DNA of 64,000 bases from Spisula solida (taxonomy: Eukaryota > Mollusca > Bivalvia > Venerida > Mactridae): assembly GCA_947247005.1 (NCBI GenBank), contig OX365952.1, forward strand, positions 42,016,722 through 42,080,721, given 5' to 3'. The position numbers and the translations under genes were made by a program. The notes beneath the pieces were generated by a model. It searched no databases, was not told the DNA's origin, and saw only the letters and a list, made by a program, of their open reading frames with translations. How positions within the stretch are numbered: the stretch's first letter is position 1; each line of letters begins with the position of its first letter. Below, piece by piece: positions 20,714-33,900 of this stretch.

Positions 20714-23010
20714 CCAAGTAACAAAGCTACTGTATTCTTTTTGTTTTGTACATTTTCAAATAGCGCAGTCTTATTGTTTGTAAACACACATAGACACGTA
20801 TTATTGAAGTTTTGGAATCAAAAAAGCTTTTTTATTCCGCCATCAAGGTTTGTAAATCAACACAAGTAGCCAATTCAATCGATTTTCAATGAAAAATAAA
20901 ATATTAAATTATTGAAAGAACTTCGAACCCGATTCCAACCACTACAGGTTAAATTATCGTTGGGGTGGAGTTTACGCATCTCTGCAAAAATTATACGTAT
21001 TTGAAGAGCCATGGATTTTGAACACAAAGGTGGAAAACACCGTAAGATGGAAGAAAATTAAATACAACCTCCAGTTGGTTTGTTTATAAAATAATGAATT
21101 GTAAAAAAATGCACAATTTATAATTTAATGGAAGCAACTTTTGCAAAATTAGTATTTTGTCATCCATACATTTTACTAAAATGTGATTTTTGGCATACTA
21201 TTTCGACAGACACATTAAACATTATGTTGTGAATTATTGGTCATTTGTGAAATTATCCTAATTCTTTGTAATTAGTCTATTTACTGGATACGCGAAAGAA
21301 TGTCTTTGGAGAGATAATCTGGCTTTAAATGTCTGATTTAAGAAATACACAGTACGGGAAATTGCTCGATTTTAAATGGAAAAAAGATTCAACAGAGTGA
21401 CACTCTTAAACATTTGTTTAAGTAATTGTATAATTATGGCAACGGGTGATGGAGCGGAACAATTTCACGTCAAATTTTTGATTTTTAAGTATTTTTTTCA
21501 TTCACAGTATTTTCTGAAGATGTGCCAGTACAATTCAAAATTTAAAATCTTCGACCGGAGAGACACAACATGGCAATATCAATTTTATTAATAAGTGTAC
21601 AAAGTATGCCTACGTGTACTATGTGCTTCTTACCTTTATCTGCTGATTACTGCATGTTGTTTCTTAGTACTTTGTTGTTGTATTTATTTAAACCTTCTTG
21701 TCAAGGATAACACATCTTTCAGAACAGACTCCTTAGTTTTTAACGTTCTCGGAGCACCGGTGCACGCGAGACAACCTCCACTGCGGTATACCATACATCG
21801 GATATTGCTAGTAAGGTGAGTAATTGTTATCCATTTTCGCGACCTTCAAGTTACCCAAGGGTAAGTTCACATTTCTGAGTGTGTTTAATGTTGAATTTAT
21901 ACAAAAGTTTCTAATTCGATAATTTCCTCATCCCTGAAAGCCGACAAACGACCAGGAATTACTTAAAAGGGTAATTAAAAGACCAAACTCGTATCGTTAC
22001 TCACGCAAAAAATCAGCTCCGTCTATCAAATAAAGATGTTTTTGTTTATATTCTTCGTTAAACCACACAATTTGAATCGAGCAAAATGACATCACAGTGA
22101 CCAAGTTTATGTTGTTAATGGTTTACCAGGAAAGGAACCATAAATAACGGTGTATTTTGAGAATAAATAAAAAATGTTAGTGTACTGAGTATTGCTTTAG
22201 TGCTGCTCACTAATGTACGGAGTATTGCTGTAGAGTGTACGGAGTATCTCACGAAAATTAAGTGAATTCGAGGTATAACCAGTGTTATTTGGTAAATATC
22301 ACTTCCATTGTCTATATCTATATCAAAAAAGAAAATTGGAGAGTGTAAAACTACATGAAAACATGCTATAATGTACGAAACGTGAGGTGGGTCAGAGCAT
22401 CCCTCGAAATTTTAAATGTAATACAATATATGTATACCAGTGTGACGGGGTTTAGAGTATGATCGGTACATATACTACTACATAGTCTTAAATATAGTCT
22501 TCCCTAACGTTCGTTCAAATGCTAACTGACTCGCCCAGTGTGCCGGAATCATACACCCTGCACACATCAGCGTCTCTAACCAAGGATCATGTTCTTACTA
22601 TATTTTGTGACAGTTTACAGTTTACTGTAACTGTAAACTATTAACTGTTAACTGTATAACACGACCATGTTACTATCGATGTACGACAGGGAGTTCAATT
22701 ATTTAGCTTGTAAATTATTGCACAATGTAACCAGTTCAATATTGTTGTTAAACAAAATATTATATCAAATCAAATGTTTCATATGTATACAAATATGTAG
22801 ATGCACAACTAAACAAACGGACCAACATTTCTACACTGCACATTTACCTTAACCAAAAAGTCTAAGTTAAAAAGGGACATAACTCCACTTAAAAAAATTG
22901 AGTTATAGTATTCGACCAGTGCTGTTGACTAATGTTGGTGAACAGTGTTATAAATTTCAATACTATAGAATGGATACTATAAGATAATGGCATATGATAT
23001 TATAAACTTT
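20714..23010. other. Intergenic DNA without recognised gene
   Basis: No supported coding exon. The segment at about 21755-21840 (CGGATATTGCTAGTAAGGTG and neighbours) has a diverged relative at about 42160-42240. A short self-complementary patch of CAGTTTAC/GTAAACT occurs at 22612-22650. Confidence 0.4.
21755..21840 (+). repeat. Dispersed repeat fragment, copy A
   Basis: Contains CGGATATTGCTAGTAAGGTG then AGTAATTGTTATCC and TTTTCGCGA. The region 42160-42240 has the same order of blocks (CGGATATTGCTAGTAAATGT, AGTAATATTATCAG, TTTTCGAGA). Element class unknown. Confidence 0.55.
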
Positions 23011-23014
23011 TAGT

Positions 23015-23150
23015 TACCAACCAGTTCTTCTCTAGTAAGGTGGGAACACAGAAAAGAGTTTCTGAATTTTCCAGTGACCAGGGCGAAATTCGAACCAGGG
23101 TCCTCCGGATTGGTGGTCGAGAGCATTCACCACTCGGCCACCGTGTCACA
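23015..23150 (-). mobile_element. tRNA-derived SINE fragment
   Basis: On the minus strand the 5' part reads like a tRNA: A-box-like GTGGCCGAGTGGTGAATGC, then B-box CTGGTTCGAATTTC, with GTGAC/GTCAC able to pair at the ends. It continues into a non-tRNA body (TTCCCACCTTACTAG, GAACTGGTTGGTAAC). That body matches the SINE at 43.29-43.55 kb (TTCCTACCCAACTAG, GAGCTGGTTGGTTAC). This is therefore a SINE copy and not a working tRNA gene. Confidence 0.75.
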
Positions 23151-23159
23151 CATTTGTTG

Positions 23160-24335
23160 TTTGAAAATAGCTATTAGCTAATGAACTATGTTTCAAATTT
23201 GTGTATATCCGACGTAAAATGAATCGTCTTGTACCTGGTAACTTGTTAAACGTGCTTCCCGATTTCCAACCCTGTTGGTGATGTGAGTATGTTGGAACGT
23301 TTTAACCTCACCACGTGTACCGCATACGGTTCGCCTAGTACACTTACTCATTATAAAAGACAACCCTATGATGCCCAGACACACAAGAGCAATCATGGGC
23401 GACATAGTCCCGATTGTCTCAAAAGAGGCAAAGCACCCGGATGGTTGGCGAACGAGTAGCAAATAATAAAGACCACGGACAGGATTTGGAAACGGCTGCT
23501 TGGTAGTGCTCGCTCATACGCATGAAATCTTGCTCTGTTCAATGCTTTATAAATATCACATGCACTTGTGTTCACATGCATGTATTGCTGTATTACAAGT
23601 TAATTTCACCGCCACATTGTAACTAATATTTATAAACTGTTGGCCTGTCTGTACATCGGGTTGTCTGTCCAATCACATACATGTATACACGAGTGTGCAT
23701 CAGATACGACTAAACAAATAAAATAAATCAACTCGTACATGTGTACAACAAATTGTATCATAAACGTTTATTTAAAAATAATTTGAACAAAGTATACAAT
23801 AACATGTATATATATATATATAGATTTCTGAGTAAACGAACACTTTTAAAATTACCCTTTATATTAGTATATGTAGTTTACATTTATAAATAATTTCATC
23901 TCAACAAGAACAGGTTGCTGTATTTACCCCTCATTACAGAAGGCTCAAATCCCACATAGCGAAGAATGTATACGCTTTCTGATCTGTTCTATAATTATGA
24001 AGATTCTTCCGTTGATTCGGAGCACCCAATGATAGTGTATCTATTCTATCAAGGTTGGTTACTGAAGCTCAGTGGTTATACCAAGGTGCATGTGTGCTGT
24101 TAATATTACAAAAACTCATCTTGAGTCAGCCTCTCACTGTACCATGGAAACGTCATATCATTGGCTGGCATCATTGTCAAGACCTCGAGCTCCCCGCTGT
24201 ATTATGCAAAGGCGCACGTCATACATGTATATGTGTGCTATTGTGGTATGCCAAACACAAATTCACAGCAAAAATATATATAATATAGAATGAAAGTTAA
24301 AAACAATTTAGTCTGCACATGTACATTATTTCTGA
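23160..24335. other. Intergenic DNA without recognised gene
   Basis: Only short frames with no family resemblance. A (TA)n run lies at about 23807-23822. Confidence 0.4.
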
Positions 24336-24341
24336 CCCATA

Positions 24342-24433
24342 GGTCCATGAAAAGTGCCCAATACCGTCTATTTATACATATTTAAATATGTATACGTATA
24401 TAGGTGGGCTAGGTCACTTTTCATGGACCTGTG
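24342..24433. repeat. Small foldback (MITE-like) element, copy B
   Basis: GGTCCATGAAAAGTG at the left and CACTTTTCATGGACC at the right are exact inverted repeats. The centre is TATTTATACATATTTAAATA. It is related to copy A at 11632-11733. Confidence 0.8.
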
Positions 24434-24513
24434 TTCTGACCCAACACGTTTGGTACACCTGCATTACCCGACGATCACTGAGTAGATTGTGAGGGTTTCT
24501 GACTTGAAACTAG

Positions 24514-25621
24514 TGTAACGTGTAGGGTTTTAGACCTACCCGTTATTAAGATATCGGGAGTTGTTCCCCTTTGGTTATTTTACACCATTTGCATCAAAGT
24601 CAACAAACCTCGGTATGTTTCGGTTCTTTGTAGTATATTTTTATTAATTAAACATATTTGGTAGGACATGTGGGCTTGGTGTCCACGGTAATTGTTAGTA
24701 CACTGCATGGTTATTATATTTATTGGTATAGTTGCGAGATATTGCCTGAAACATTGGTTAAAGTATCCCGGTACGTATCGGTTATTTCCGTTAGTTTACG
24801 TTCAGCTTCGGAACCCGCTAGATGGCGGGTGTTTCATTGAATTGACAGAAAGGGGCGTGTCTTACCGAACGAGGGTATATATACCGTAGCACGCACTGTG
24901 CTCGTCAGTCGGCTTGCGAGAGCTGACTCGTTCACTTTGGTTAAACGAAGTGAATTATTGACCAGCGTTACACTCTGTGTATTTACGCAAGTGTCTCTTG
25001 CTAGTGATTTCTTGAGAAGCCTAGCTTCCTTGATGAGCTATAAGAGGACATAGTTGCGGAGTACCAGTAACGTGGTAAATAGTTGATAGGTTCCAGCTAG
25101 GTGTTGTTTGGTTGGTTTTGTTGGGAGAAGAGAGAAGTTGGCAGAACGTCTTGTGTGAGGCTGGTGCAGCGTAATAGGATAGAGCTACGGTTGAGGGTTG
25201 TGTGTGACTGCTGTGTGGTACAGTCTACAGCCGTGGGTAGCTGGGTACGCTGCATTGTCGCAAGTGTCTCTTGCCAGTGACTTCTTGAGAAGCATCGCTT
25301 CCTTGAAGGGCTATTGAGAAGAGACACGTTGGTAGAACATATTGTGTGAGGCTTGTGCAGCGTGTAGTAGGTTAGAGCTACAGTCGAGGGTTGTGTGTGT
25401 CTACTGTGTGGAGACAGGTTTACAGCCGTGGGTAGCTGGGAACGCTGCAGAGTCTCTTGAAGGTGTCTTGTGAGAGGCAGGTCTGTGTGAACGTTGTTGA
25501 CTTTTGTTAGTTGGGAAACATTAGGTTATAACTGTTGAATGGTTATTGTTGGGCAATAGCATTAGGTTGTACGCTACCACATTTTGAGTTGAAGAGACTG
25601 GGGACGGCCGAAAACGTTACA
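24514..25621. mobile_element. Probable solo LTR of an LTR retrotransposon (1108 bp)
   Basis: The segment begins TGTAACG and ends CGTTACA, a 7-bp perfect inverted pair of the TG...CA type that bounds LTRs. It is flanked on both sides by CTAG (24510-24513 and 25622-25625), a 4-bp target duplication. A TATA-box-like GGGTATATATACC lies at about 24874, before GC-richer transcribed-looking sequence. The part from about 24985 to 25455 contains an internal duplication. No gag/pol sequence flanks it, so it would be a solo LTR left by recombination. The orientation implied by the TATA box is plus. Confidence 0.65.
24985..25455 (+). repeat. Internal tandem duplication within the putative LTR
   Basis: GCAAGTGTCTCTTGCTAGTG, CTTCTTGAGAAGC and the stretch ending AGCCGTGGGTAGCTGGG occur twice (about 24988-25250 and 25259-25453), a diverged duplication of roughly 250-270 bp. 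Confidence 0.75.
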
Positions 25622-25629
25622 CTAGGTCA

Positions 25630-27100
25630 TCCAGCTTGGATATTCAGCTTTTTATTTGCTGAAACTATTAGAAGTTCATTCAGCTTATTGACAGCTGGGA
25701 CCTGGGCGGGTCATTTCTCATTCGGCTGTGTGTTGGGCATTGGGCTTGTATGCTTTTATGTTTTCTGTGCTCAGCTGGTCGAGTGCTGCCTTCCCTGACC
25801 TACTTAATATTATCTTTTCGATACGTAAACCAGACTATCAATAGTACAGAAAAACACACTTTACAAATACAACATTATAAAGTAGTTTATGTTGTGGGTC
25901 CATACCATAATTATGATACTATGTATATTGATATATCAACAGGGGCTGGTAGTGGATACTTTGTTTCAGTTATGTTACTTTTGGACTCTTTGGGTTCCTT
26001 TCAGATTATTACTCATAACATGTTTCTTCAACTGTTCTTTGTTGACAAGATTTCAATTACAGATGAGTTCCTTATAAATCTTTCAACACAAACATTAAAA
26101 AATACTGGGTTTGAACTTCGAACACAACTCTAAATGCATCGTCTGGACGTCGGCTATATCGCAGGGATGAAGAAATGTTTTCATGTTGCCAGTCAATCGT
26201 GAAAGCTCGGCCATTTCCGTTTATCTCCGGTAAATAACATAAAGGCCGAGATGATCAGAATGGTTGCCAGTTAAACGTTTAAGTAAGCGGTTGATTTGAA
26301 TTTCTTCCTATGTAAAAAGAAAATCCTCTAATAGCGCCTACTACACCATTGATAACGTGCGAGGAATCTAACAGAAAGCAAGAACCGCCAATGCTATAAC
26401 AAACAACATAGGTGTAGAAATGGATGTGAAACCCAATTATGTAGTGTCACGGAAAGTTCCATGGTGGTGTGAAATTCATCATAATTATGTTGGTTAAGGT
26501 TTCATATTGGTAAGTCAGCTGTCAGTTAACAGAACTACAGTTTGGTACTGTTTGGATCTGAAAGTAAAAAAAAGATTTCATAAATGGTAAGGACTGACGA
26601 TCGGGAATTTTGACGTGCAGGTCGATTGCAAGGCGGTTCTGAAGTATCTGAATCATGACTTGCAGTCAGGAGTTTCATCAGGTATTGAATTTTAACGGCC
26701 ATTTGGATAGTTTTGTACTGGGTTTTGCCATGTTATAGCTTAAAAGATATACATGTACATATAAAAACGTTAACGTTAAAAGAAAATTTGTCAAAAATGT
26801 ATTCAGAATCTCGATGGTCGACATCTGGCTTTTTAAAATTTAAGTTTAAGGGTAAAAAGGTGCCCCTAGTGAAGACAATGCCGTGGATTCGTACTTAACA
26901 ATGACAGACTGAAAACAGGATTACTTAATGTTCAAGTGATATTTGAGATACAATGGTACTAGGACATGTATATACGGTAGTATTTGAAATAAAGAAAGAG
27001 AAAATACATGTACGTGTACGTGTTTGGGATTTTAATCATTTATCAGTTAATTATGTATATACATATGCTGAAATATCAACTTAAACAACAATCAAATATT
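25630..27100. other. Intergenic DNA or 3' part of transporter gene, no exon recognised
   Basis: The last exon(s) of the SLC23-type gene could lie here on the minus strand, because exon 12 ends at a donor, but I found no convincing terminal exon. A short hairpin repeat at about 26197-26264 has a relative at 63318-63400. The 127-residue plus-strand frame at 25750-26133 shows no family features. Confidence 0.4.
26197..26264. repeat. Dispersed hairpin repeat, copy A
   Basis: TCGTGAAAGCTCGGCCATTT at the left and CATAAAGGCCGAGATGATCA at the right, with CTCGGCC/GGCCGAG able to pair. The copy at 63318-63400 has the same blocks with a longer middle. Confidence 0.65.
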
Positions 27101-27110
27101 TCAAACATAC

Positions 27111-27230
27111 CAATGATATCATTGAGCTCATTTGACAATGTTCTAGGAACGTCTATCTCCTCTGGGTTGGGTAGGAATGGTATGTATTTCAGTATTCTGG
27201 ATTGTCTGACACGTTCTGGTAACCAGGGAA
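27111..27230 (-). pseudogene. Duplicated 3' half of SLC23 exon 12 (12b)
   Basis: Near-identical to 27724-27843: it encodes PWLPERVRQSRILKYIPFLP and then NPEEIDVPRTLSNELNDII, with one replacement seen (I for K). It is bounded by CAG and GTATGT. As an exon it would be phase 1 to 1, the same as exon 12, so it could be spliced after exon 11 or after exon 12 without shifting the frame. The acceptor lacks a good pyrimidine tract and the first 30 codons of exon 12 are missing, so it may be an unused duplicate. Confidence 0.7.
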
Positions 27231-27723
27231 CTGGTGTTCTATTTAATACTTAACTTATGGCCAATTATAAATTATTTTCGATCGTTAGATATTTTTTGAC
27301 GTTCATTTGAAAATCACACTTTTTGCACTTTTTTGCAAGTGGGTGGGGTAACTATTTATCATGTTCAAATACTGAATTTGTTCACCAGGCAGCCGGAATT
27401 GTGACTTAATTATGTCAATAGGAATGACCATTGAACACATAAAATATCATGCATTGCTTAAAAGTGGTTTCATATAGTAAAAATCTTAAAAAGAACATAA
27501 TGGTGCCATAAATGCAGGAAATAGATAAAATGAACAAAATACAATGGTAGGTCATTAGAAAGCCATGTATGTCGAAAACGAGCCTGGTGACATATCATTT
27601 TTATGATTTCAATGTTGTTCTAGAAGATTGTTCTGTCATTTTAAGATGTTTCAAGGAACATTCGATCGTTAGATCAAAGGTGCGCGTACCTCCTTAAACA
27701 ACAATACAATATTTCAAACATAC

Positions 27724-27936
27724 CAATGATATCATTGAGCTCATTTGACAATGTTCTAGGAACGTCTTTCTCCTCTGGGTTGGGTAGGAATGGTATATAT
27801 TTCAGTATTCTGGATTGTCTGACACGTTCTGGTAACCAGGGTACGTACACACTGTAACCTTGTACATATACTTGCTTTGGTGTATTAGGATCGTCAACAT
27901 TCTGCCAGGTGGCAATTCCTCGTTCTTTAATTGTTC
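27724..27936 (-). CDS. SLC23-type gene exon 12 (cytoplasmic C-terminus)
   Basis: Encodes TIKERGIATWQNVDDPNTPK and later VPWLPERVRQSRILKYIPFL, ending NELNDIIG. The G-T-x-x-E-R-G-I-x-x-W and L-K-Y-I-P-F patterns are those of the SLC23 C-terminal tail. The exon ends at GTATGT in phase 1; read-through would add about 12 residues (MFEILYCC...) to a TGA, so either a further small exon or this stop ends the protein. Its 3' half is duplicated at 27111-27230. Confidence 0.85.
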
Positions 27937-30900
27937 CTGTGTTTATACAATGACATTAACAAACTACGATTCGTTATTTAGGACAGTCTTTGGTATACAA
28001 ACTTTGATGTACACAAACGTTGCTACTTCTCTCATTAATTTTTTGAATTTAAACGGTCATGTTTGCCTGAGTTTGTTGCTAATTGCAAAGGTCTTCAAAC
28101 GGTTATTCATTTTCCATGATCTCTTTCGATAGATTTGTTCAAAACAATTAAAAAACATTATGTTATGGCATTACAATAGGTGCATACAAGTGACAGACAT
28201 TATAAACTGAACATGTGTATACACGTTAACCATTTGCCATACTGAAACAAACGAAACTGTTTATGTCTTCGTTATGAAGTAAAATCAAGCAATCAATCAT
28301 ACAGCAAATACAATAATAATAAATCTGACAGGAAAAGCAGTACTCTATAGAACCAGCATTGCAGAAAGGAGCACAAAAATGAATCGTTAGAAGATAACAC
28401 TCAGTCGACCGTCTGTCACATAAACAGACATCCAATTCTTCATGTAGCAGAGATGGGGCCCTATAGTATTACTCTTACCTGGAACTGTATTATCCAGTAT
28501 ACACGCCAAAACACCACCAAACATATTAGGGTTTCCCAACAATATTTTCAAGATTTCGTCCGCTTTCTCACTACCTATGGATAGAACAGTTCACCTGAGG
28601 GAATTACGTTTTGTACCTTCAAATAAGCATGTAATTTTGTCAACAAAATCACCAAAATATAACATAAACTGTATAGTTTGCGACAATAAACTAGATTCTA
28701 TCATGTTCTGATCTCTGTACTGTTCATAACAGTATCGATGATGGAATTCATTAATCGGCTGAATACGTTAGTTAAGTTCAACATTTGCTGAACATTGCGC
28801 AACATTTGGTCTAATATGTTGGCTAATAAGGTTACACAAGGATGTTCTAAGATAGACAATTATTTTTGTCATTGCATTTGTATTTATTTTCTACCATACC
28901 TGTTGCAAGTTCGTTCGGATATTCTTCTATCCAATGCGGTACCATTAATCCAGTGAATATTGATGTACCAATGATTGCTAGATTCCTGCTGGAACTTAGA
29001 TCTACTGCATGTAGGTTGGATAAAACCACGCCAGTAAACATACCGTACATAGTGATCAAAGCCCCACCTGTAACAATGAAAGTAACGTCCGAGAACACAT
29101 CATAGCACCACAGTGTAAGGACTGTACATGGACAACACATGTAAGAGTTACGCTGTCCACAACCACATAATGTAAGGACTGTACATGGACAACACATGTA
29201 AGGGTTACGCTGTCCACAACCACATAATGTAAGGACTGTACATGGACAACACATGTAAGGGTTACGCTGTCCACAACCACATAATGTAAGGACTGTACAT
29301 GGACAACACATGTAAGGGTTACGCTGTCCACAACCACATAATGTAAGGACTGTACATGGACAACACATGTAAGGGTTACGCTGTCCACAGCCACATAATG
29401 TAAGGATTGTACATGGACAACACATGTAAGGGTTACGCTGTCCACAACCACATAATGTAAGGACTGTACATGGACAACACATGTAAGGGTTACGCTGTCC
29501 ACAACCACATAATGTAAGGACTGTACATGGACAACACATGTAAGGGTTACGCTGTCCACAACCACATAATGTAAGGACTGTACATGGACAACACTTGTAA
29601 GAGTTACGCTGTCCACAACCACATAATGTAAGGACTGTACATGGACAACACATGTAAGAGTTACGCTGTCCACAACCACATAATGTAAGGACTGTACATG
29701 GACAACACTTGTAAGAGTTACGCTGTCCACAACCACATAATGTAAGGACTGTACATGGACAACACATGTAAGAGTTACGCTGTCCACAACCACATAATGT
29801 AAGGACTGTACATGGACAACACATGTAAGAGTTACGCTGTCCACAACCACATAATGTAAGGACTGCACCTATGACTTGCTGTTCCAAAGTTGTCACATCA
29901 GAAAGTTGGGAGAGTATTAATAAATATACTCAGCAAAAATATAAAACAAGAACACCACCTGCGAGTACGTTCTGGACACTCAACCTTCTTCTTAATAGTA
30001 CCATTGCTCATCTGTGATCAAGTATGTTATGTTCGAAGTCAACATCCCCGAGACTCTGGTAATTATTAAATAATTGCACTTACAGCGAACATTCTAATAG
30101 TAGAACGGGCAATAACTCCATCAAAATCCATTTGATAGACAAGAGGAGGTAACTCCATCATCTGTTGTGCAACAAAATATTAAGAAAGTGGCACAGGTTG
30201 CTCAGTGTCCAAATTGGGATGACCTGATCTTCAAAACTTAAAATCAACATCGATGCATTGGGAAGAATAACAGTTGAACAATATCTACGAAATTGGTTAA
30301 CAGAAAATCGATTTGATCAAGTCAATTACTGCTGGTCAATCCTCATTTTCTCCGCAGTGTGATTTGACATTTGAATCACTATTATTGCCAGCCGACGATA
30401 TGGCATTATTTACATGACTTACCAAGTACAGGATATGGTATACAGATGAACACAGCCGATATTTTACCAATAATACCAAATAACAGATAGATGGCACCAC
30501 ATACGAAAAACACAGATCGACTGGATACCTGTATAAAGTAAATATACATGTATATATACAGGGTGCTAAAAAAGTTTGTTCTCAAATTTTAATTAATTCT
30601 AATTTTTGTCTGAACTATGTACGCAGTGTACTATATTAATTTCTTAATCTAATAGCTTCATTTAATGCCAGAAAGATTAGAAGAATGGTATATACCTCTG
30701 GATATTAACCTGAAAAGTTTACATTCTTCTGACAACAGAAAATTAAACTATTGAAACTTCAAATTTGAGAACGAACTTTTTTAACACCCTGTATATATTA
30801 TAGAATATAATTATTATTTTGATTATAATAAGGATAATACATTTGCAAACCATACATTGGTATACCTCTGTCTCACAGTTTTGTGTCTTCTCCTAAAATC

Positions 30901-33900
30901 CGTGTTTGGTTAAATTAAAGCTCTAATCCTATGAGATACTTTGTAATTTTACTAAAATTACCCAAAATAATCCTCACACAAATAGTCAGTTTCATTTGAG
31001 GCAGTCATTTTCGACGACTCATCATAGTTGTCAACTTGAAGACGAGGAACAATACGGGTAGTAATTATTCTAATTGATATTCATCAACTAGAGTTAATTG
31101 TTTTGCATACCATTTTTATTACGCATTTTATTAATCACCACCGTCTATAACACTTAAACTGAAAACAGACTATGATAAGTACTACATGTAATACAAATTT
31201 ACTTAATTTAAACAGAAATCCGAATTGTCGCCCCATTGGACCCCAATACAAACAAATTATTAGGGAGGCACGGGTTGTCAACAGGATTCAGAGCACCGAC
31301 CTAGACATACAAAAGCTATAAGTTGACGTATTTTCACGAGCATTTTGTAATTGTTCTTGTTTTTATTAGTTACGTTAACAATTCTTCTTCCGAAAATGAG
31401 GCAGATAATTTATAAACTTGTATACGCCAGTGCGCATGCGCCGACGAAACTGTTAGAATGCACGGATACTATACCATGTATACGAGACAACAGGATACAA
31501 TAAATGAAACATGCGCTTTTGTTGCATCAGCGTATCAACATATACTTCGAAAAGAAAAGGCATTGCTTCTTGTAATTGTATATTGTATGCTGTGGAGCAA
31601 GGTTTTTCTGTGTTCAGACGAACACATGTAAATATTTTAACTTAGAAGTAGCTTGAGTTGTATTGCAACACATACCCGACATTGATAGATTTGCATCTTA
31701 TTGGATAAAAATAAACTTGATCAATTATTTTCTTATTTTTAACATTTCAATAAAATGTGGAACAGATGCATATTGTATAATTATTCATATCTTGATTACT
31801 ATATCATAAAATGTTTGTGGATTCGCTTTAACTGATGTACATGCATGCCGTTATTTAAACTTTGGTTTAACTACGTATGGTTCACTCAGGGAGAGATATC
31901 CATAAACGGTCCACAAATAACCACTCACACATTGTGTCTCTTTCTTCTTGTAATGTCTGGATAAAATCCATGCCATGTTTAAAGTTGTTGTTCACTAATA
32001 ATTGATTGACTGTACATTATAGTTTTTTTTGTTGTTCATTTTTATGTTGGTCCTAATGACTTGTGCTTGTAATTTGTGAGTTCTTTGTTATTCTGTTGAT
32101 GCTCTCCTTCCTTAGTCCTCTTCACTCCGGTCGGAACATAGGGCCTTTACCACAGTTGAAGCTCTGCTGTTGAATAATTATTTGTTGAATGCTGCTTTCC
32201 TGTCCGATTTGTTAATTATCTGTTTGTAACAAATTAACCATACATTCATGTTGGTCATACATATTATGTAACGCTGATATATACTGTTCTAAGCTTACCC
32301 GTGTTACACCAATCGCACCAATATTTCCTCCATATGTTGTAGTAGCATGTCCACAGCCTAACAGACCAGCTAGAGCACTACAGAACCCCTCTATAGCTAT
32401 ACCTCTGTTCACAGCATGAGATGGTGGCGGTGGCACGCGACACATTGACGCGCATGCGTAGTAATCACCAATAGAATCAAGAATTGATGTAAATGTGGCT
32501 ATAATGAAACCAACGAAGACACTCACGCTGAAGTCAATGGGACCAAACTGACCTAGACAAATAAAAACAATATACTTGAAACAAATACAACACATACATA
32601 GGTTACCAATGCAATAATCGGACGGCGTATTTTGTTCTAATCGGACCGCAGACCAGAGTAATTTATGTCTCTTTTGACAAACTTCATGGCTACTCATCGG
32701 TTGTCGTCCGCACGATGCTTAGACTTCGGGTACACGAATAATTGTGATACATTTTAATACAAAATGTATAAGGTAATCATTAAATGTAAATTACGATAAG
32801 ACACTCTTGTTCTTTCCTTTATTAAGCCTGTTAGAATGGAGATGCCTAAGTCTTATAATTAATATGTACATGACACAATCATGATTGTACACACAATTGG
32901 AACAATCTATTTGACCATACCTGGATAGGGAAAATAGAACCAGTTTGATGTTTCTATGATGTAACTTCTTGCATCAGTTCGTGTATAAAATCTGGTATCA
33001 TTCTTGTTGTTTGGTATAACATCTGCAGCAGTCATGATACCACAGACAGCCCAACCAATCAATATAGCTATCAATATCTGTAATAATGGAAGAAACATTT
33101 TAACAACACAGCAGCGAAGAGTAACATAACACTCGGTTTTATTAGACGCAACCTAATACCTTGATCCCAAATCACCCGGCACCGGACGATATCCGTGTAT
33201 CCTATGTGTACATGATGTCCTGTCGATGAGAAGCAATCCATATTTCAAAAGCGATTTGAATTAATCCGGATGCTACTCACAATGTCAAGGCTGCAACTTA
33301 CAGTACAATGGTGAGGCCAACCCCTCGAATACGCATCCGCAGTCTGGAATCCACCGACAGCCCCAGTTAGCCAAGGTGACACAGGAACAAGTCCAGCGGA
33401 TGACTGTCCATTTTATCACCTACCAGTATATAGACTGCACCAGATGCTCTCCGACCTTGTATGGCAACCTCTACCACACAGAAAATACTTTTTCAGAATC
33501 ACTATGTTGTTATTTTTTGAAAGATCAGCAACATACTAGTCAAGGTACGAGAGCACCCACTTCACCGGGCAGACTCACGTACATGGGGAGTAAAGCTTTT
33601 ACAGAACTTCATTTTTCTCAAGGACTACATCTGAATGGAACAAGCTCCCGACAATGTTCACAGAGAGCACCTGCATAGAAACATTAAGTGCAGCAGTGAT
33701 GTCCTTACAAGTCAGCCGTTAGATCTACAGACCTATCTATGAACATACGGTATAGCTACGAAGTGGTGTCTACATACATGTATATACCGGGGATATTGAG
33801 TGAGGGGGAGAGCTGTTGGAGGAGAACTTACTGCAAACACTTGGTGATATGGATATCTGGTCATGTGACATTTCTTTCTCCTCGTCCATATTGGTACTGG

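Noticed and set aside
23080..23150. Functional tRNA-Ser/Leu gene on the minus strand
   Set aside because: No long variable arm and mismatches in the stems; it continues into a SINE body shared with 43.3 kb.
25750..26133. 127-codon plus-strand frame as a gene
   Set aside because: No recognised motif, no splice support and AT-rich codon use; insufficient evidence either way.
28847..29896. 349-codon and overlapping 270-codon minus-strand frames, Cys-rich repeats
   Set aside because: Both follow the 57-bp minisatellite, whose period is a multiple of three. Only the last part overlaps true exon 10 of the SLC23-type gene, which has its own acceptor at 29067.
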